Assembly (NCBI RefSeq): GCF_964340395.1
Contig: NC_135564.1
Coordinates: 6,552,361-6,616,360, forward strand
Source: Glandiceps talaboti
Lineage: Eukaryota > Hemichordata > Enteropneusta > Spengelidae
DNA length: 64,000 nucleotides
Direction: 5' to 3'
The stretch's first letter is position 1, and every line of letters begins with the position of its first letter. This document shows, in pieces, positions 12,101 to 25,800 of the stretch. Below the pieces are notes generated by a model that saw nothing but the letters and a program-made list of their open reading frames with translations, made no database searches and was not told where the DNA came from. A program made the position numbers and the translations under genes.

Positions 12101-14786
12101 TAGGATACACTATTGTTGATATTTGTTTACCCACCTTAACACTAGCAAGCGGCTTAAAGATCATACTTTCAGCAGAAAAAGATAGCCTTCCTCACTTTTC
12201 CTCAACCACAGACCAAATGACAACCCTTTAACATTTCCGCCAAATCTCAAACTGAAATCTGTTGCTAACGGTGGTGAAAAGATTTTGTCTCAACATGTTT
12301 GAAACATGTTGGATTATTTGTCGACAGGCACATGTGACCCCCCTGACTACACAACAGGTCACCTTTGGTGGCGTGTCTATTCAATGTTCTCATTAGCATA
12401 CTTGTTAATCTGTGATTGTTTATCAGCCAAACAAAGAATAGTGATGACACTTTCACTACTTTGTCCACATATAAACTGTTCACTTTACCTCATGAACAGC
12501 CAGATTTCACTACAGTGATTTTCATGTATTGTAATGAAGAACAAATGTTACACACAATAACAACTGTAGGCAAATTAGACATGTATTGGAATTTATTTGT
12601 GACTATACTTATCAATGCTACCTCAGTATGTTAAAAACATAATTAATTAAACTGATAACCATACACATGACCATTGGTTGATAGAAATACGAATCAATAT
12701 TTTTTTTATTGTGTTTTTGTCAGACAAGAACAAATCTATGGCTACAGAGTAATAATAAGCACCAGTGTTACTCTATATCAATATTCAACTACACTCTAGT
12801 GGCATTTGTTAGAATTGTTGATATACTCATACAAGTCCACTATTTTGAAACTAAAATTTTGGTTGAAAGTTACGGAATATGTATGTATGTTTACTAGTAC
12901 AGTTATATCACATACATTGTAGGAAAATAAGTAAGACAAGTAAAATCATGACTGTTAAACCAACTGTAATTTTTTGTTGGCATGAAGGTCAAATCAATTC
13001 AATAATGGAGTACATCATTGCATGTCAGTATGATTTCACATAATTTATATCATATTAAGAACAGTATTTTGAGGATTTAAGTTATATACAAACAGTTCTT
13101 TGTTTTATTGTGGGTTGTTTTGGTCCAATTTGCAGCCAAGTTCATTCTATATGATGTATTCTACTCAAACCAGTGTACCCTGGCTTGAAGCCAAGTACTT
13201 TACTAGTGTATTACTACTATATCCTTGAAACATGTGAAATGGTAAGACTGATCTCAACCACCAAGCAGACTGCCTCATCCACAGGTCAATGTGTGTACAA
13301 GCATTATTTCAACGCCTCCATTCATTCTTTGAAGCAAGCAATCTTTTTTACCATACTTTTGCGTCCGCCTGCCATTCCTTCACACCATGATCCTAGATGA
13401 TCCAATTTTCTAAAACTATCAGAGGCTGAATTTGACTGGTTTCGTTCGTAACCATGGTGACTTACAGCGAGTCGGAAATACGACTGCATTTTATTTGTCA
13501 TTGATTAGCGGCGGTGTACATGCTGTGACCTGTCAGCTGAAACGCGCCTGTCACTGCAACACGACTCGGTGTGATCTTTTACGTATACAGCACGTTACCC
13601 TCTATGCTACGACTAAATGAACAAGTAATTTCAAACAGCTGTTACAGGGAAAATGTTTGACGACCTGAGTGATCTCCAACAATAGTAGCGACTAGGGAAG
13701 CCCTAAAAGCACCGAGGCCGTCTGCTCATGACACAACACGAATGGAAAAATATAAGTAAACATCGCATACTGAAAAAAATTGTCACAGTGACCAGTGATC
13801 TCGCTTACAGTAATCTTTACCGGAATAAACAAAAATGTATCTTGCTTATGTGACATAAATCTTCCACACTCTCACCTTAAATAATTTACCTCCCTTTGCC
13901 CTAACTAAAACATGTTTACTTAATAATATCCGATTAAAATATTTCGGTCACAACATTTAAAATAAAAAATCAGATACATGTACGTACTTATGAAATGTCA
14001 CACTAACAGGTTATTTTAGAGATTAAAATGAGGTTGAATTTAATATCACCACGAGAATGAAAGAAGCTATATCTGTATGAATTCATGTAATTGCAAAGGG
14101 ATTTGTTGTTTCACGCAAATCCCAACAGGTGCCCAGAGATTTTTAGGCCGAACAGGTTACAACTTACACCCATTGCAAAAATATATGATCAAATTTTTTA
14201 TTTTAATTTTCCGAAATAATTTACCTGCTTACTAAGGTGATTAGTTTGAATCTTATCTGACATTATTTTCATACAAGATTTCGGTGCGTTTCAGATATTC
14301 ACCTTTTTGTTGCCCCTCTTCGTACGTACGTACACAGCGACCGCCATTTAAAATCCCATCGTATGCCGAGTGAAAACAAAAAGCCTTGTGAAAAGTTATC
14401 GAAAATTGCAACCCGATTGTCATTGTTACAAAATATCTACATATTGACAATAAAAATATACATCTTAATCAAATACACTGGCAAAAAATACGTGTGTATG
14501 ACAAAAGTATTCAGTTCTAGAGAATTTTTCGCGGTTAAATATCTAGACGACCGAGAGCGAACGACCTACCTACAATGCATCGATCGCTGTATGTAACAAC
14601 ATACCGCTACCACGTACCCACATTTTTGCAGAATTTCAAGACAAAGTATTGTTAGAACGAGCAATAAATTCGCACACGAAAGAAGTAGTAACATACCTGC
14701 CCATCGATATGTTTGTAAACAGATTTCGAAAACTGAGGATGGCGATTTTTGGGAGGTTTCCTTCTCCCTTCATGGTGGAGCTCCAT
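1755..14786 (-). CDS. MEIOC: MEIOC, meiosis-specific coiled-coil domain protein (5' part, five exons)
   Basis: Coding exons in transcript order: 14786-14697, 9359-9216, 5463-5108, 4001-3763 and 3136-1755. They join in consistent phase to 2211 nt, 737 codons without a stop. Family assignment rests on two stretches: the motif FYTPWST near the start of exon 3, followed by an acidic segment with LVNQIVDE, and the end of exon 5, SGPSNELHFRLEECYDQF followed by VEKERKK, which is the start of the conserved MEIOC domain. In mammals MEIOC binds the RNA helicase YTHDC2 and keeps germ cells in meiotic prophase (established knowledge). The protein is low-complexity: Gln runs in exons 3 and 5, an Asn run, and a His/Pro/Tyr/Met-rich stretch before the conserved domain. 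The last donor is GTGAGT just left of 1755. The C-terminal coiled-coil exons were not found in 1-1700 and must lie outside the window. The exon 1 assignment is the least certain join. Confidence 0.88.
2329..2393 (+). repeat. (TTG)n trinucleotide tract encoding MEIOC poly-Gln
   Basis: Uninterrupted TTG units with three or four CTG units at each end; read on the minus strand they give CAA with flanking CAG. Being in frame, length changes alter the Gln run without frameshift. A shorter Gln tract of the same kind lies in exon 3 at about 5290-5328. Confidence 0.95.
3764..14696. other. MEIOC introns (about 4.0-5.1, 5.5-9.2 and 9.4-14.7 kb)
   Basis: Apart from the MEIOC exons listed and the foldback element at 4744-4907, I see no coding signal in this stretch. 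The introns are AT-rich with scattered short ORFs lacking family similarity. A CpG-containing patch at about 13430-13700 stands out against its surroundings and ends on the minus strand in a good donor at 13466/13465, a possible alternative non-coding first exon. Confidence 0.6.
4744..4907 (+). mobile_element. Short foldback (MITE-like) element, 11-bp terminal inverted repeats
   Basis: The ends ATCAGTGTGCC (4744-4754) and GGCACACTGAT (4897-4907) are exact reverse complements. The body is repeated in opposite orientation at about 23625-23790, and a diverged part lies at 1420-1476, so this is an interspersed family. It has no coding capacity. The element class is not assignable from the ends. 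Confidence 0.75.
14697..14786 (-). CDS. MEIOC: MEIOC candidate first coding exon
   Basis: This is a 90-nt open segment from an ATG at 14786 to a GGGCAG/GTATGT donor at 14697/14696. It encodes 30 basic residues beginning MELHHEGRRK and ending YKHIDGQ. It ends in phase 0, matching the phase-0 acceptor of the next exon at 9359. A second ATG nearby in another frame would end in a different phase, which favours this start. The sequence is not conserved enough to prove it. The flanking DNA is richer in CpG than the surrounding introns, as expected near a promoter. Confidence 0.55.
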
Positions 14787-15598
14787 CACGGAACAGGCAG
14801 CATTTTCACTATGTCAGTGCGCTGTTCCATACACACTCCCACCGGAAATCTTATGCAACAAATACGTATATTTTCACTCACAGCGAAGTATTCTGTTTCG
14901 TGAATGTTTACATTAATTTTGCCTTATTTTGGAATAAAAACAATTGTATTACATGCTACAAACTAGATGCGAGCTCATGATCAGAAAACGTTTAATTTTA
15001 TCAATTATTAACATTTAATACGGCAAATCAGCTGTTTGGCGACGATTTTTGTAAGCTGTTTTATGATTGGTAGATATTTTTAGCCGGTAGCTACGTTTGA
15101 CGTCAACGCGTATCCATAATACACATAATGTATTAGCAATGCAACATATGTACGTGTACGTGTGTTGCAACATGCTACTGTACGATTGAATTAGTACATG
15201 TCTACTGGGTTTGTAAAGGGATTTAATTCAAAGCCTTCATACAACTGTGACAATACTTTTATCAAGGGTAATAATACAGAGAACGTCGAGGGTGTCTTGA
15301 ATATGGTAAAATGCATACAGTCACTCAAAATAGTTGTCAAAATTGCTCCGTTCATGTTTTGACTGCGGTCTTCAACATGTTGACTTTCTTTGACATTTAT
15401 ATATTAAATAGTATACATTACCTTGTCAAACATTTTTTAAAATTTAATTGTAATTTTTCAAGGAAAATTCCACAACAATCCTTAGGAGCAAACATCAAAA
15501 GACGATTTTTGAAAGTGTGCTCACATACATGACATGTACATGGAGATATGTGTCTTGCTTCATGGCCATTATACAAATCTTGGTTAGTTCGGCTGAAT

Positions 15599-15805
15599 CA
15601 GTCACTTGTGGGCTAATATTCTATTCTATAATACAACATAATGGCAGTATTTACGAATATTAAAAATGTGACATCACCACTGTTTGCATTTAAAAATGAT
15701 ATAATTTTTAACGATGATATTTTATGAAAATTCAGATACCCAATAAATGCCAATTATTTTGTATTATGATCCTCCTTGAATTGAATATTAGCCCACAAGT
15801 GACTG
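15599..15805. mobile_element. Foldback element with perfect 23-bp inverted repeats
   Basis: The segment 15599-15621 (beginning CAGTCACTTGTGGGC) is the exact reverse complement of 15783-15805. About 160 AT-rich bases lie between. No reading frame is seen. The size and perfect ends suggest a non-autonomous DNA transposon; no clear target duplication was found. Confidence 0.75.
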
Positions 15806-16754
15806 TGCGCTGAAATATGGATATCCATGTGTTTTTTCCAATCCCTCTATTATGTTGTATTGCGATTGAAACTTTAGGTAAAATTCACTTCCTGTAAAGC
15901 CAAAGTTGAAATGTTATAAACTAAAATAGTTCTGCAAGGCCAAATACACTATTTGCACTAGCAAGATGATCTGCTAGTTGGCTTCATCTTTATTCTTTGT
16001 TACTAATAATGGCAGTCCAGGGAAATAGTTACATAACCCAACATCATTTTATTTCCTTCTGTCATGCCAAGTAAAGACTGGAAAGAAATAACAGGAAATG
16101 ATCTAAAAATGGGTTTTGTGTCTGTATTCATATTGGATAAAGAACTTTCACTAGAACTGAAGTACATTTTATTACTGGAGCTGAACCAAAACAAATGACA
16201 CATTTTAAGATTTCTGTATATTCCAAAATAAAATATTACATTTAACTCTTGCCTTCAGAAGAACTATTTAATAGTGCTATTTGATAACAATAAGAAATGA
16301 TGGGAAATTATTATAAATAAAGAAAAAATTCCACCAAAACCACAAGAGAAAGACAACACTACAAACAAGAATCTCTCTACTAGGAATTACTACTTGCACG
16401 TTTCTTCCTCCTATTGAAAGTGATTGCTTTTCTAAAACAAGTTTTTGAGGTGCTTAAACACTAGACCCCAGATACACAATTGAATGTCAACACTCTAAAT
16501 ATTAAGATGTGCTCAATGCAGTACTTGAGGATTTTTTTTTGGAATGTTATTTTTCAATTTTTATATTGAAAAACAAACCTTTGTTCACTGCAGTATTCAC
16601 TGAAACTGTGCTCATCACCTACAGTAAGCAGAACTCTTTCACTCTCAAGCTCTGCTCTCAAGTACTACATTAGAGTCATGATGGTCAAATGATTTCAGTG
16701 ACCAGCTAGGAATCTTCAAGGTGCCTGTTACTTTCTCAACGGCTTAATTTGTCA

Positions 16755-16990
16755 GACAAAATTTGAAACATTAGTGCCCCAGTCAACCTGGTTATACAAT
16801 TGGGGACCTGGTAGGATGGACATTGTTATGGCAATGCTTAAATCTGATGCACTTACAGAGGCTGCAATAGATTGTATGTGTGCCCAGGGATTTGAAGATG
16901 AATGAAAGCTTAAAAAAAATTTCACTTTTGTGGCAGTATAGCTCCGTCCGTCCCGGGGAGGATGCCAAGGGTAATAATCATTGATATAGT
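16755..16990 (+). mobile_element. SINE-like interspersed repeat, copy 1
   Basis: Similar over more than 200 bases to 58460-58660. Shared blocks are CCAGTCAA, GGACCTGGTAGGAT (GATCTGGTAGGAT in the other), GCTTAAATC, CTTACAGAGGCTG, TTGTATGTGTGCCCAGGGA and CCAAGGGTAATAAT. A common core plus two dispersed copies fits a tRNA-derived SINE or LINE tail; the class is inferred. Confidence 0.55.
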
Positions 16991-18060
16991 TCAGTAAAAA
17001 GAAACCATAATTTCAGAACCTGTTGTAATAAATTCATGAAAAACCTCTAACATTCTGAAGGTCATAATTTGTAGAAAACGAAGGGGGGGGGGGGGAAGTG
17101 AGTTAAAATTAAAGGGGGTTTACAAGAAATTTGAGTCACTTGAATTTATTTTTGTACGATAGGATATATAAATCTATGTGAAAAAGAATCAAAAAACACA
17201 TTTTTGAAAATAATTTCATTCTCATATATACCAGTAGAGTAGCATAGAGATATACATTCTTAAAAACAGCAAACTACAACACTTTCATTATATATGTAAT
17301 ACAAAATATTTATTTCAAAAGAACGAAAATATGTGAAAAGAAGAAAAAAGTCATAAAAGTATTTTTAATCAAAAATAATGGGAAACATATTTCTACCAAA
17401 CTCACAAAGAAATTTCACCAATTCCTATGTAAATTCAGGTACGAGTATATAAAATGTATCATGATTTGTTGGGTTAATGTATGGTTTTATCCTATACTGA
17501 ATATCCAATACCAAATATGGTTATGTTATTAGAATAATGCTAAATACGGTTATGTTCAACCCATACTAAATATGGTGTGTTATCATAAGCATATCAAATA
17601 TAGTGTTCTTCAACCATTACACCAAGTATAGCCAACTTTCTTCAGTCCATATCAAATATGATTATTTTGAATTCAACAAATTTGTTTCTTTTGAACTATA
17701 ATTTCATCCATGGCTAAACAAGATTACATCTTTCAACACAGAATCTGTAAACCAGTATTTGATTCTAGACCATTTATCATATTCTTACAAATCACATGCA
17801 TGTAAAATTGACATTCAGCATTTGTTTTTGTTTTTATCTAAACATCTTATACTTTGTTATTTTGTCAACAGGTTTGACCCCCAGTCGCCATGGTCATACA
17901 TATCTCTGATTTTGCCAGTAACCAGGAACATTTTGTTGTATAGTTTTAACTGACATTTCCTGGCTTGAATTATGAATGTCAGGAATGTGTGCCATCAACA
18001 GCATATATTTCAAATAAACAGTTTTGAAGATGACCGGATAGTTTTAATAATATTTTACTT

Positions 18061-18066
18061 TTTATT
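18061..18066 (-). terminator. Candidate polyadenylation signal of DNAJC9
   Basis: AATAAA on the minus strand, about 125 bases beyond the DNAJC9 stop codon at 18190, in an AT-rich 3' flank. Confidence 0.5.
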
Positions 18067-18189
18067 AACACTGGATAAGTTTAAGCATATCAATGCTGGT
18101 CTTTCTAAAGGTCCAGTGAACTCCACCCCTCGTGGATTCAGTATTAACTACAGTATGTCCAAAATTTGTCAGAATTTCACTTTTATCAC

Positions 18190-21100
18190 TCATTTCTTTC
18201 TAGTTGACTTTGAAGTTTTCTTGGGGCTCTTAGCACTCCCTGCACTTTTACTTTTCTTAGCCTTGGTTGGTTTGGCATATTTAGCCTCTAGACTAGCAAA
18301 GAAATCATCAGCTTGTTGTTGCCTTGAGTTTTGTTTGTGTTTGATCATGGCCATCAAGGAATCTTCACTTCCAGGATTTCCAAGTCCTAGTTCCTGAGCA
18401 AGTTCCTCTGCTTCAGCAGCTTCCTTCTCTGCCTGCAAAAACATGGACGTGAGAAATATAACCATTATATCATTTTTTTCACAAGTAATGTTTCCAGGGT
18501 AACTTTTAAATAATTTGACGATTAAAGGCCAGGGTCTCGATCCCAGGTTCTTGCATTAGTGCAATCTTATCAGTAGAGCCATAAGTAATTAGATATTCTG
18601 TTGTTCTGGACAAACTTTTTCTATAGCTTCATAGACTACTGAACACCATATCAGTAATAATGTCAACCAAATCTAAGGTGGTAGTGTATTAGACCAATGG
18701 AAATTAATAGAAAATTATAACAACAACAATAACAACAACAATAATAACAACAACAACTTTATTACACTACTACACCTTCAGCGGATACATGTAACTGTAA
18801 CAGTATGGTAAAAAACAACAATAAGAATGCTAACAACAATTCTGCTGTTAACAGTCACAATGCAAGAACTTTGAAAATTGAAATTAGAAAATCATAGCTG
18901 AAACAGTTCACTTAGCAAAACCTGACTACCAAGTGTAGAAGTTAAATTCAATTTCAAGCCCAACACTGTACATGTCAAGTAGGTAACTCTGTTTATTGTG
19001 TGTATTTTCATTTCATGTTTTTAAAGACATGTCAGGGCAGACATTGGCTGGAAAGTCACCAACTGTACAAATTTGCATATGCAAGGTCACAATTGTGTGG
19101 CCAACATCATGATGTCAGTGACCCCTGTACATACACTGGTAACTTATAGCAACTGTTACGAAACATTTTTTCTTCATTCTTTACAAAAAAGTGTATTATC
19201 TTTTTTTGACATTGTAGTTGTACATCATTACATTCAATTAACAGTCTGGTGGGAAGTTGTATTTTCAGCATAATTTTACGACTAATTAGTAATTAGTAAA
19301 CTGATAATTTGATGATCGACAAGTTCTCTGTACATCTAAAGCACTTCTATTTAAATTACGAAACATTGCAGATGTGAGATGTTCACTACAAAATGTATTG
19401 ACCATTTTTCATTACTACCTTTGCATAATAAGCAAAAAATATTTTGCCTTGGAAAACAATTTGTCTCATTAGGCCTGAAAAAATAGTTTGATTCCGGTTA
19501 CCTGACCCCATCTAGTTTTTCACTGCCGACCCTCATTTTTTTTTGGGACATATTTGAGAAAAAAAATATGATAAAACCGCAAAAATTGTGAAGTCTCGTG
19601 AGAAATAGTGGATGAGGAAACAGACATCAACTTAAAAAGACAATATAAAACTGTTCTTCCAATCTGTAATGGCTGTACATCTGATGAGAAGAAACCAATA
19701 ACACAGAGACCACATGGAAAACAATGGAAAACATAACTGCCTGAACTAGACACTCACACACTAAAAAAAAATCTACCAACCCCACCTATTCTAAAATGAA
19801 CATAATCGAAACCACACAATTTTTTTAGGCCTTACTGCAATATAATTTTAACACCTTTATGTGTCGTAAAAATAATCAGTTCATTTCTTGGTCGACACTA
19901 TCACATGACTTCCATGTGCTACACATGCTTTTCTATCGGCACACATGGGAATAAGTTGACTGTCTTGTTCTAATTCTATTTCGACCATCTAGCATGATGC
20001 AGCAAAATGCTATTACACGAACTGAGAATCAGACACCCTAACTAATAAGCTACAATATCCAGCAATTTTTTTAAATTTTAATCAGTACACACAGACAATT
20101 TGCTATGCCTTCACGATTATTCCACCTTTCAGTGATCAGTTGTTAATTTGAACAATTTCCCAACGGGACACCCTAAAGTAACAGCCCTACCAAATATCTA
20201 CTCAACCTCATTACCTGAGATGGAATTTTCCTCCCTAGGCACAATCATTTGATTTCTTGATTGACACCATCATGTCCAGCCTTAACTAGCTGTAATGCAT
20301 TACTTTAGGTTCACATGAGCTGTAATGCATTACTTTACATGAGAAAAAGGCGACTTTCTTGTTCTATTTCGAAAATCAGGAAAGACAAAGTCTCATCTTT
20401 AAGCATTTTAAATAACCTTACTGTTCAGCACCTTTGCACATACAATGTAAACTGTGTACTGGATTCCAATGCTCTACAAATGTTTTTGACTGACTGATTG
20501 ATTGATTGACCAATTGATTGACCCTCTAGCATGGGGTAAACTGCTATTGCAGGTACTGAGAATCTACCCTAGCAGTTATTGACAAAGTTATTTACACACA
20601 CCCCCATCCCAAATACAGACACTTTGCCTCGTCTATGACATTAATGAACCTCAGTCATGCTTCAGTCATTGTAAAAAGAAATGACAGAATAAAAGAACAA
20701 ATGTTCACCTTGACTTTTCTTGCTTTCCTCTTGCCTTTACTCTCATTGGTAAATGCATCAAATGCAGGTAGCTGTTTGGTCTTTATGCAACGTTTTAGAA
20801 TTTTACGAAATCTGGGTTCATCTTCCTCCGTACAACACAAGACGTTTTCCATAATGACCTCCATGTCACCTTCATACTCCATGTATGCTTCCTGTAAATC
20901 TTTCAGTTCTTCATCAGAACCTGAATAGTTATAATGGACAATGAATATTATTGCATTTGTAGGGTGCATGAATACTACTGCAGTGCAACACTGAAAATGT
21001 TATTGCATACCTGTATAGAAATGAACACTATTGTTCCATATACAAGAAATCACGCAAATAACACTACAGTATAGTATTTTTTGCGAAATTTGCTGTTTTG

Positions 21101-21301
21101 GATAGACACATGTAATAACATCTGGACCAGGTGATGAGATTGTGCCCAGGGATGCATGAATATCAGTTTGGGTATGTGTATCATGGGATATTTGCAGTTG
21201 TTCTTGCTACATTTGTGAAAGTATGGCCATGGAGAACACCACACACACTTTTGCAAATACTAAAGAATATATATACTACATTGTAGTTGTACCACACTTG
21301 T

Positions 21302-21332
<31 letters not shown>

Positions 21333-22760
21333 TCACATGATGAACTTCTGTCTGTCATATTATGACTTTGAACTTTAGATACAAGAACAATTATATGTAA
21401 AGCAGCATAAGCTAGGTTTGTAAGTTTTTACACTTACCGTAGATGGTTTACAAAATATTTTTGACTGATCTCGTGTAATGTTTACATCAATGAATGACTT
21501 CAAAGGCATTAAAAATCACAATCTGGTATTGTTTTCATAACTCAACGTTTAGCAATGCCATTGTCAACAACTAGTATGTATGCTACACGTAAACTACACC
21601 ATTGACTTATTGTTATATTCCGCCTAAATATTAAATTCCAGGTTTGATGTTCACTCATAGCAAGTGAAGGTTAAGAGTGTTTCAGTGAGAGACGATAGAC
21701 CTGTTGCTGGTTTCCAAGATGCATTGGGTTTGCATGCACTACTCAGGTGGATGGTTGTCACCTGACAGTACCCTGTGTTCACCTGTAAAATCACTATCTG
21801 TCATTGATGGCATTTAGTCTTTGTTCTATAAAATCATTCATAATCTAAGAAGCCAACATGTCTTTCCATCATTTCCTGATGAAAATGTTATTTCAAAAAA
21901 GACTACGGTAACCGTAAATGTAACAACATATGTGACTCTAACACAATGCATCTTGGAACCGGAAAATCGACTAGTACATGATATGTCATACAAGATCAAT
22001 ACACAAACTTCATTCATTTGTTTATGTGGCAGGGATCTGGTATCAATGCAATTGCTGAACTTTATTTCCGTGCTTCTAACCAAAGTCTGAAAATTTCATA
22101 CCTTCAATGATAAAAGGTACTGTATTTACAACTGAGATGCTAGGTTTATTAAAATTTACTTCTAATTTGATACATAGTGTTGGGTTTCTGGTCAGTATTT
22201 TCATGTGTTTACCATGTTTTTACATTGTATCCGTTTCAGTGGTGTGGCCACTACAATTTCCACCATGGTTTACATAATATATCAATGTGTTGATGGCGAA
22301 CTTGTAAAATGTTTGTTTAGAGGGATGGTGAGGTTTTTTTGCCTAAATAAACAGAGTTCATTTTAATATTGAGCTTGTCTGACATTGTGCAATTGTCCTG
22401 GTGTAGAATACTACAAGTGTACAGTAGATATAACCCCCAAAATTGTATACACAGTTTACATCCCTTTATGTAATTGACAATATAAAACAGCCTTGTGGAC
22501 TAGGTTGAAATAAAACATTTCTTTTCATCATGGTCACGTAACTGTTCACCATGTATGAAAGGTTACTATGGAAATCAGGAAGAAAGGTTATCATATACCA
22601 TTCTCACAATGATATACACAGCAAATCATGTCAATTTCCTGTATAAATTTGTGTATGTATGTATGTATGTATGTATGTATGTATGTATGTATGTATGTAT
22701 GTATGTGTATGTGCATGTGTGTATGTGCATGTGTGTGTATGTATGTATGTATGTATGTAT

Positions 22761-22815
<55 letters not shown>

Positions 22816-25800
22816 CTTGTGTGTGTGTGTCTCAAGCTAATAAACAATCCTCTGGTATGACTTCATTTACATTTTTGGAGGAGGGGAAGGGGAGGGGGAA
22901 GTGAGTTACATTTAATTATCTAAAAGACTTAAACAAATACTCCCTAGGGAGAAAAAGGATAACGTTTGTCAAACACAAAACAAGTCACATGACAACAGAC
23001 TTGAATGATAACTACAGTAATGATGGAAGCATATGTGGTGTCTGTGTTTGTTCCAACTTCAAATACTTCTTTTTGGTGAAAGTGCAAACAGTAGTAAATC
23101 AAGTAAATTTTTTTATTTATCACAAATAAATGAAATAATTGTTTGGGGGGGGGGGGATAGTTTTGAGGTGTTACAACAAGTAAAGAGAAACACAGACTAT
23201 AACATGATCCATGAGGTGAGATACCCTGAAATTACACAATATAACATAGAGGGCGCCCCACTACCATATGCCACAAGTGAGCATAGAGGGCAGTCTTCAA
23301 GATGATGGTGCATAATCGATAAGAAACTAAAAATCTACCTTTATACTTCTCTTCAAATTCTTTAATATCCTTTACTGATATCTTATGGTAAAGAATTCTC
23401 CAATATGCTTCCCAATCACGATCCTGGTCAATATCCAATTCATCGTCCACTTCACCTGGAACGTTAAGGATAAAGATCATCAGTGTAGATTGTATCATTG
23501 GACACTTACAAATTATTCCCTATATTGTTTTCCATTCAGTCAAAGAAATTATGAGTGACCTTGGGTACCTTGTCATTTGAGTCCACACTCATACCCAGTG
23601 TATGTATTTCCTAAAGTACAGCCAGTCCTCGAATGATAGCCAAATTTTGTTGTTGTGAGTCAAAATGAGAAAAACTGGCATTTCTTGTGAGTCACCACAT
23701 AGTAAGAGATAGGGAAACACCAATTTTTGGTGTGTCACTAGAAATTGTGTGCATCAGTGGTGTGTCAAATTGGGTTAGAGGGCACACTGCTCATACCAAA
23801 GATGAGAAGTAGGCACTTATTTTCACAGAAAAAGCTTGTTTGGTAATTCAGCGAAAATACACAATAGACGCATAACAGGTAACAAGTATGAAACATTTAT
23901 GGCTGCCACTCCTGTTAACCCTTTTTCTAAACATTGCTTGATTAAAGGAGAGCTGGCCACCCATGTGGTAGACTGTCGACAGTCACTCGTGCCTATTTTC
24001 CTACGTTTCACCAAAACTTAAGTCGTCGTTGCGCTCCAATCCGGCACAACACTACTATAATCACATACTGATATCGAGGGCCAAAGGCTTGATATCAGTA
24101 TGCGATTATAGTAGTATTGTGATGGATTGGAGCGCGGCAACAACTTAAGTTTAGATAAAACGAAGGAAAAAAAGGCACAAGCAACTGTCGACAGTCTACC
24201 CATGTGGTTGTTGTTAGCATCTCCTAATCTTGAATACTGAATAGTACCGGTACTATTAGTTTCAGTGTGAGTAACAAACAAACCCCAGTCTGATCATGTT
24301 TTGTCCAAAATTGTATATACATGTACCATGTATAATATCAACTTTCTGTCACAACACATCCCCAAGACATTCACACATACCAAATTTATTACCAAAATCA
24401 CCAGCTGCTCATTGTTGCCATGGATTTTCAGATGAATTGCTGTGTTCACTTTACGCATTCAAGTTTGACAATAACCTCCGTGAAGTTAGGGGACATTTAT
24501 GCCTGTGAATTGCCTTTGAAAACGAGTGTACACAATGACAACTCTTTCATTCTACCATGCTATAATGTAGTGCAAATCTGGATGTAAATGCACAAAGCCC
24601 AAAGAGACATAATTAACATTAATCGTCAGAAATGTAGTATCACACTTATTGTTATTTCTAAGTTTTAAAGTGCATATACTCACATTACATTGTACTAGAA
24701 AAAGGTTATGTACATACCTGACTCGTCATACAAAGCCCTATTACTAGCATCAGACAGGATGGAATAAACTTGGCCTAGTACTTGAAACTTTGCAGTTGCA
24801 CTTTCCTTCTCTGTGATGCTGACACGATCTGGATGTACTCGTAATGACATACGATGATAGCCACGCTTCACTGCAAAAGATGTAAGCATTAATCAGTTTA
24901 CAGATGCAGCAAAATTGACCTAATCATATGTGTGTCTTGACAGTGTTCAAGTCACCTAATTCATTTAACAACCATGTGTTGAACAACTGGTCAAAGTGAA
25001 ATGCAATCCTACTTCATCTGTACATTAAAATATGTAAATTGTAAATTATCATATGAATATACAATTTAGGACAGATCTATCCATTAGAAAGGTGAAGACC
25101 ATTATCGAATATCAGGAGTGTCATTTCCTACTTTCCTGCCATCGCTGATGCATTTATCACTGACACAAGACAACATATTTTAAGGGCCATTCTCGCAAAC
25201 CAGAGCTGCTATTTCTTCTGCTACACTTCTCTCTGGACAGCATGTTTTGGATGGTGTCGTAAAAGAGGCCATAGTTTGCAATGGCATAAGGGCATCTTTA
25301 GTCATTTGTATTATATACCTGTTACTGTAATGGTTTTTCCTGATGTTATGTGGATTATTTGTTTTTCGAATAGTAGCTACACTATAGTATACAGTGCAGT
25401 ATTTCATTTTTCTCTATGCTTCATTTGTTTTACACTGTACGAACACCATATTATCATAATTTTTTTTGTGAAAGATAAGGCTGTCTCTTGTATCTAGTAC
25501 CATACTACTGGAATCTGACTAGTAAGTGACTGAAGCAACCAGTTTGCCATAACACTAGAGGCCAGTTTAAAACTTACTAGTATTATGGTAACACCAATTC
25601 ACTAGTTTAGTGTGTTGATACACAAAGACACACTATTTATCTTAATAACATATATATATTGAACACATATTGCCTGGCCATGAGGGCTATAGCACCCGTT
25701 TATTACACCCGAGGGACTGTGAGTTACCAGAATCACATGCTATTTCCCGAGGCCAAAGAAATAGCATGTGATTCTGGTAACTCACAGTCACGAGGGGGTA

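Larger units (their letters stand above)
14787..18189. other. Intergenic region between MEIOC (5' end) and DNAJC9 (3' end)
   Basis: MEIOC's upstream region is at the left and DNAJC9's 3' UTR at the right. It holds a foldback element at 15599-15805, a SINE-like copy at about 16755-16990, and a loose repeat of an AAATATGGTTATGTT-like motif at about 17500-17660. No exon is recognisable. Confidence 0.6.

Noticed and set aside
18525-18560. A GGTCTCGATCCCAGG block resembling a tRNA T-arm, with a relative near 5062-5090
   Set aside because: No D-arm, anticodon arm or acceptor stem could be fitted; more likely a shared repeat fragment.
22555-22904. Cys/Val/Met/Tyr-rich open frames
   Set aside because: Products of the GTAT/GT microsatellite.
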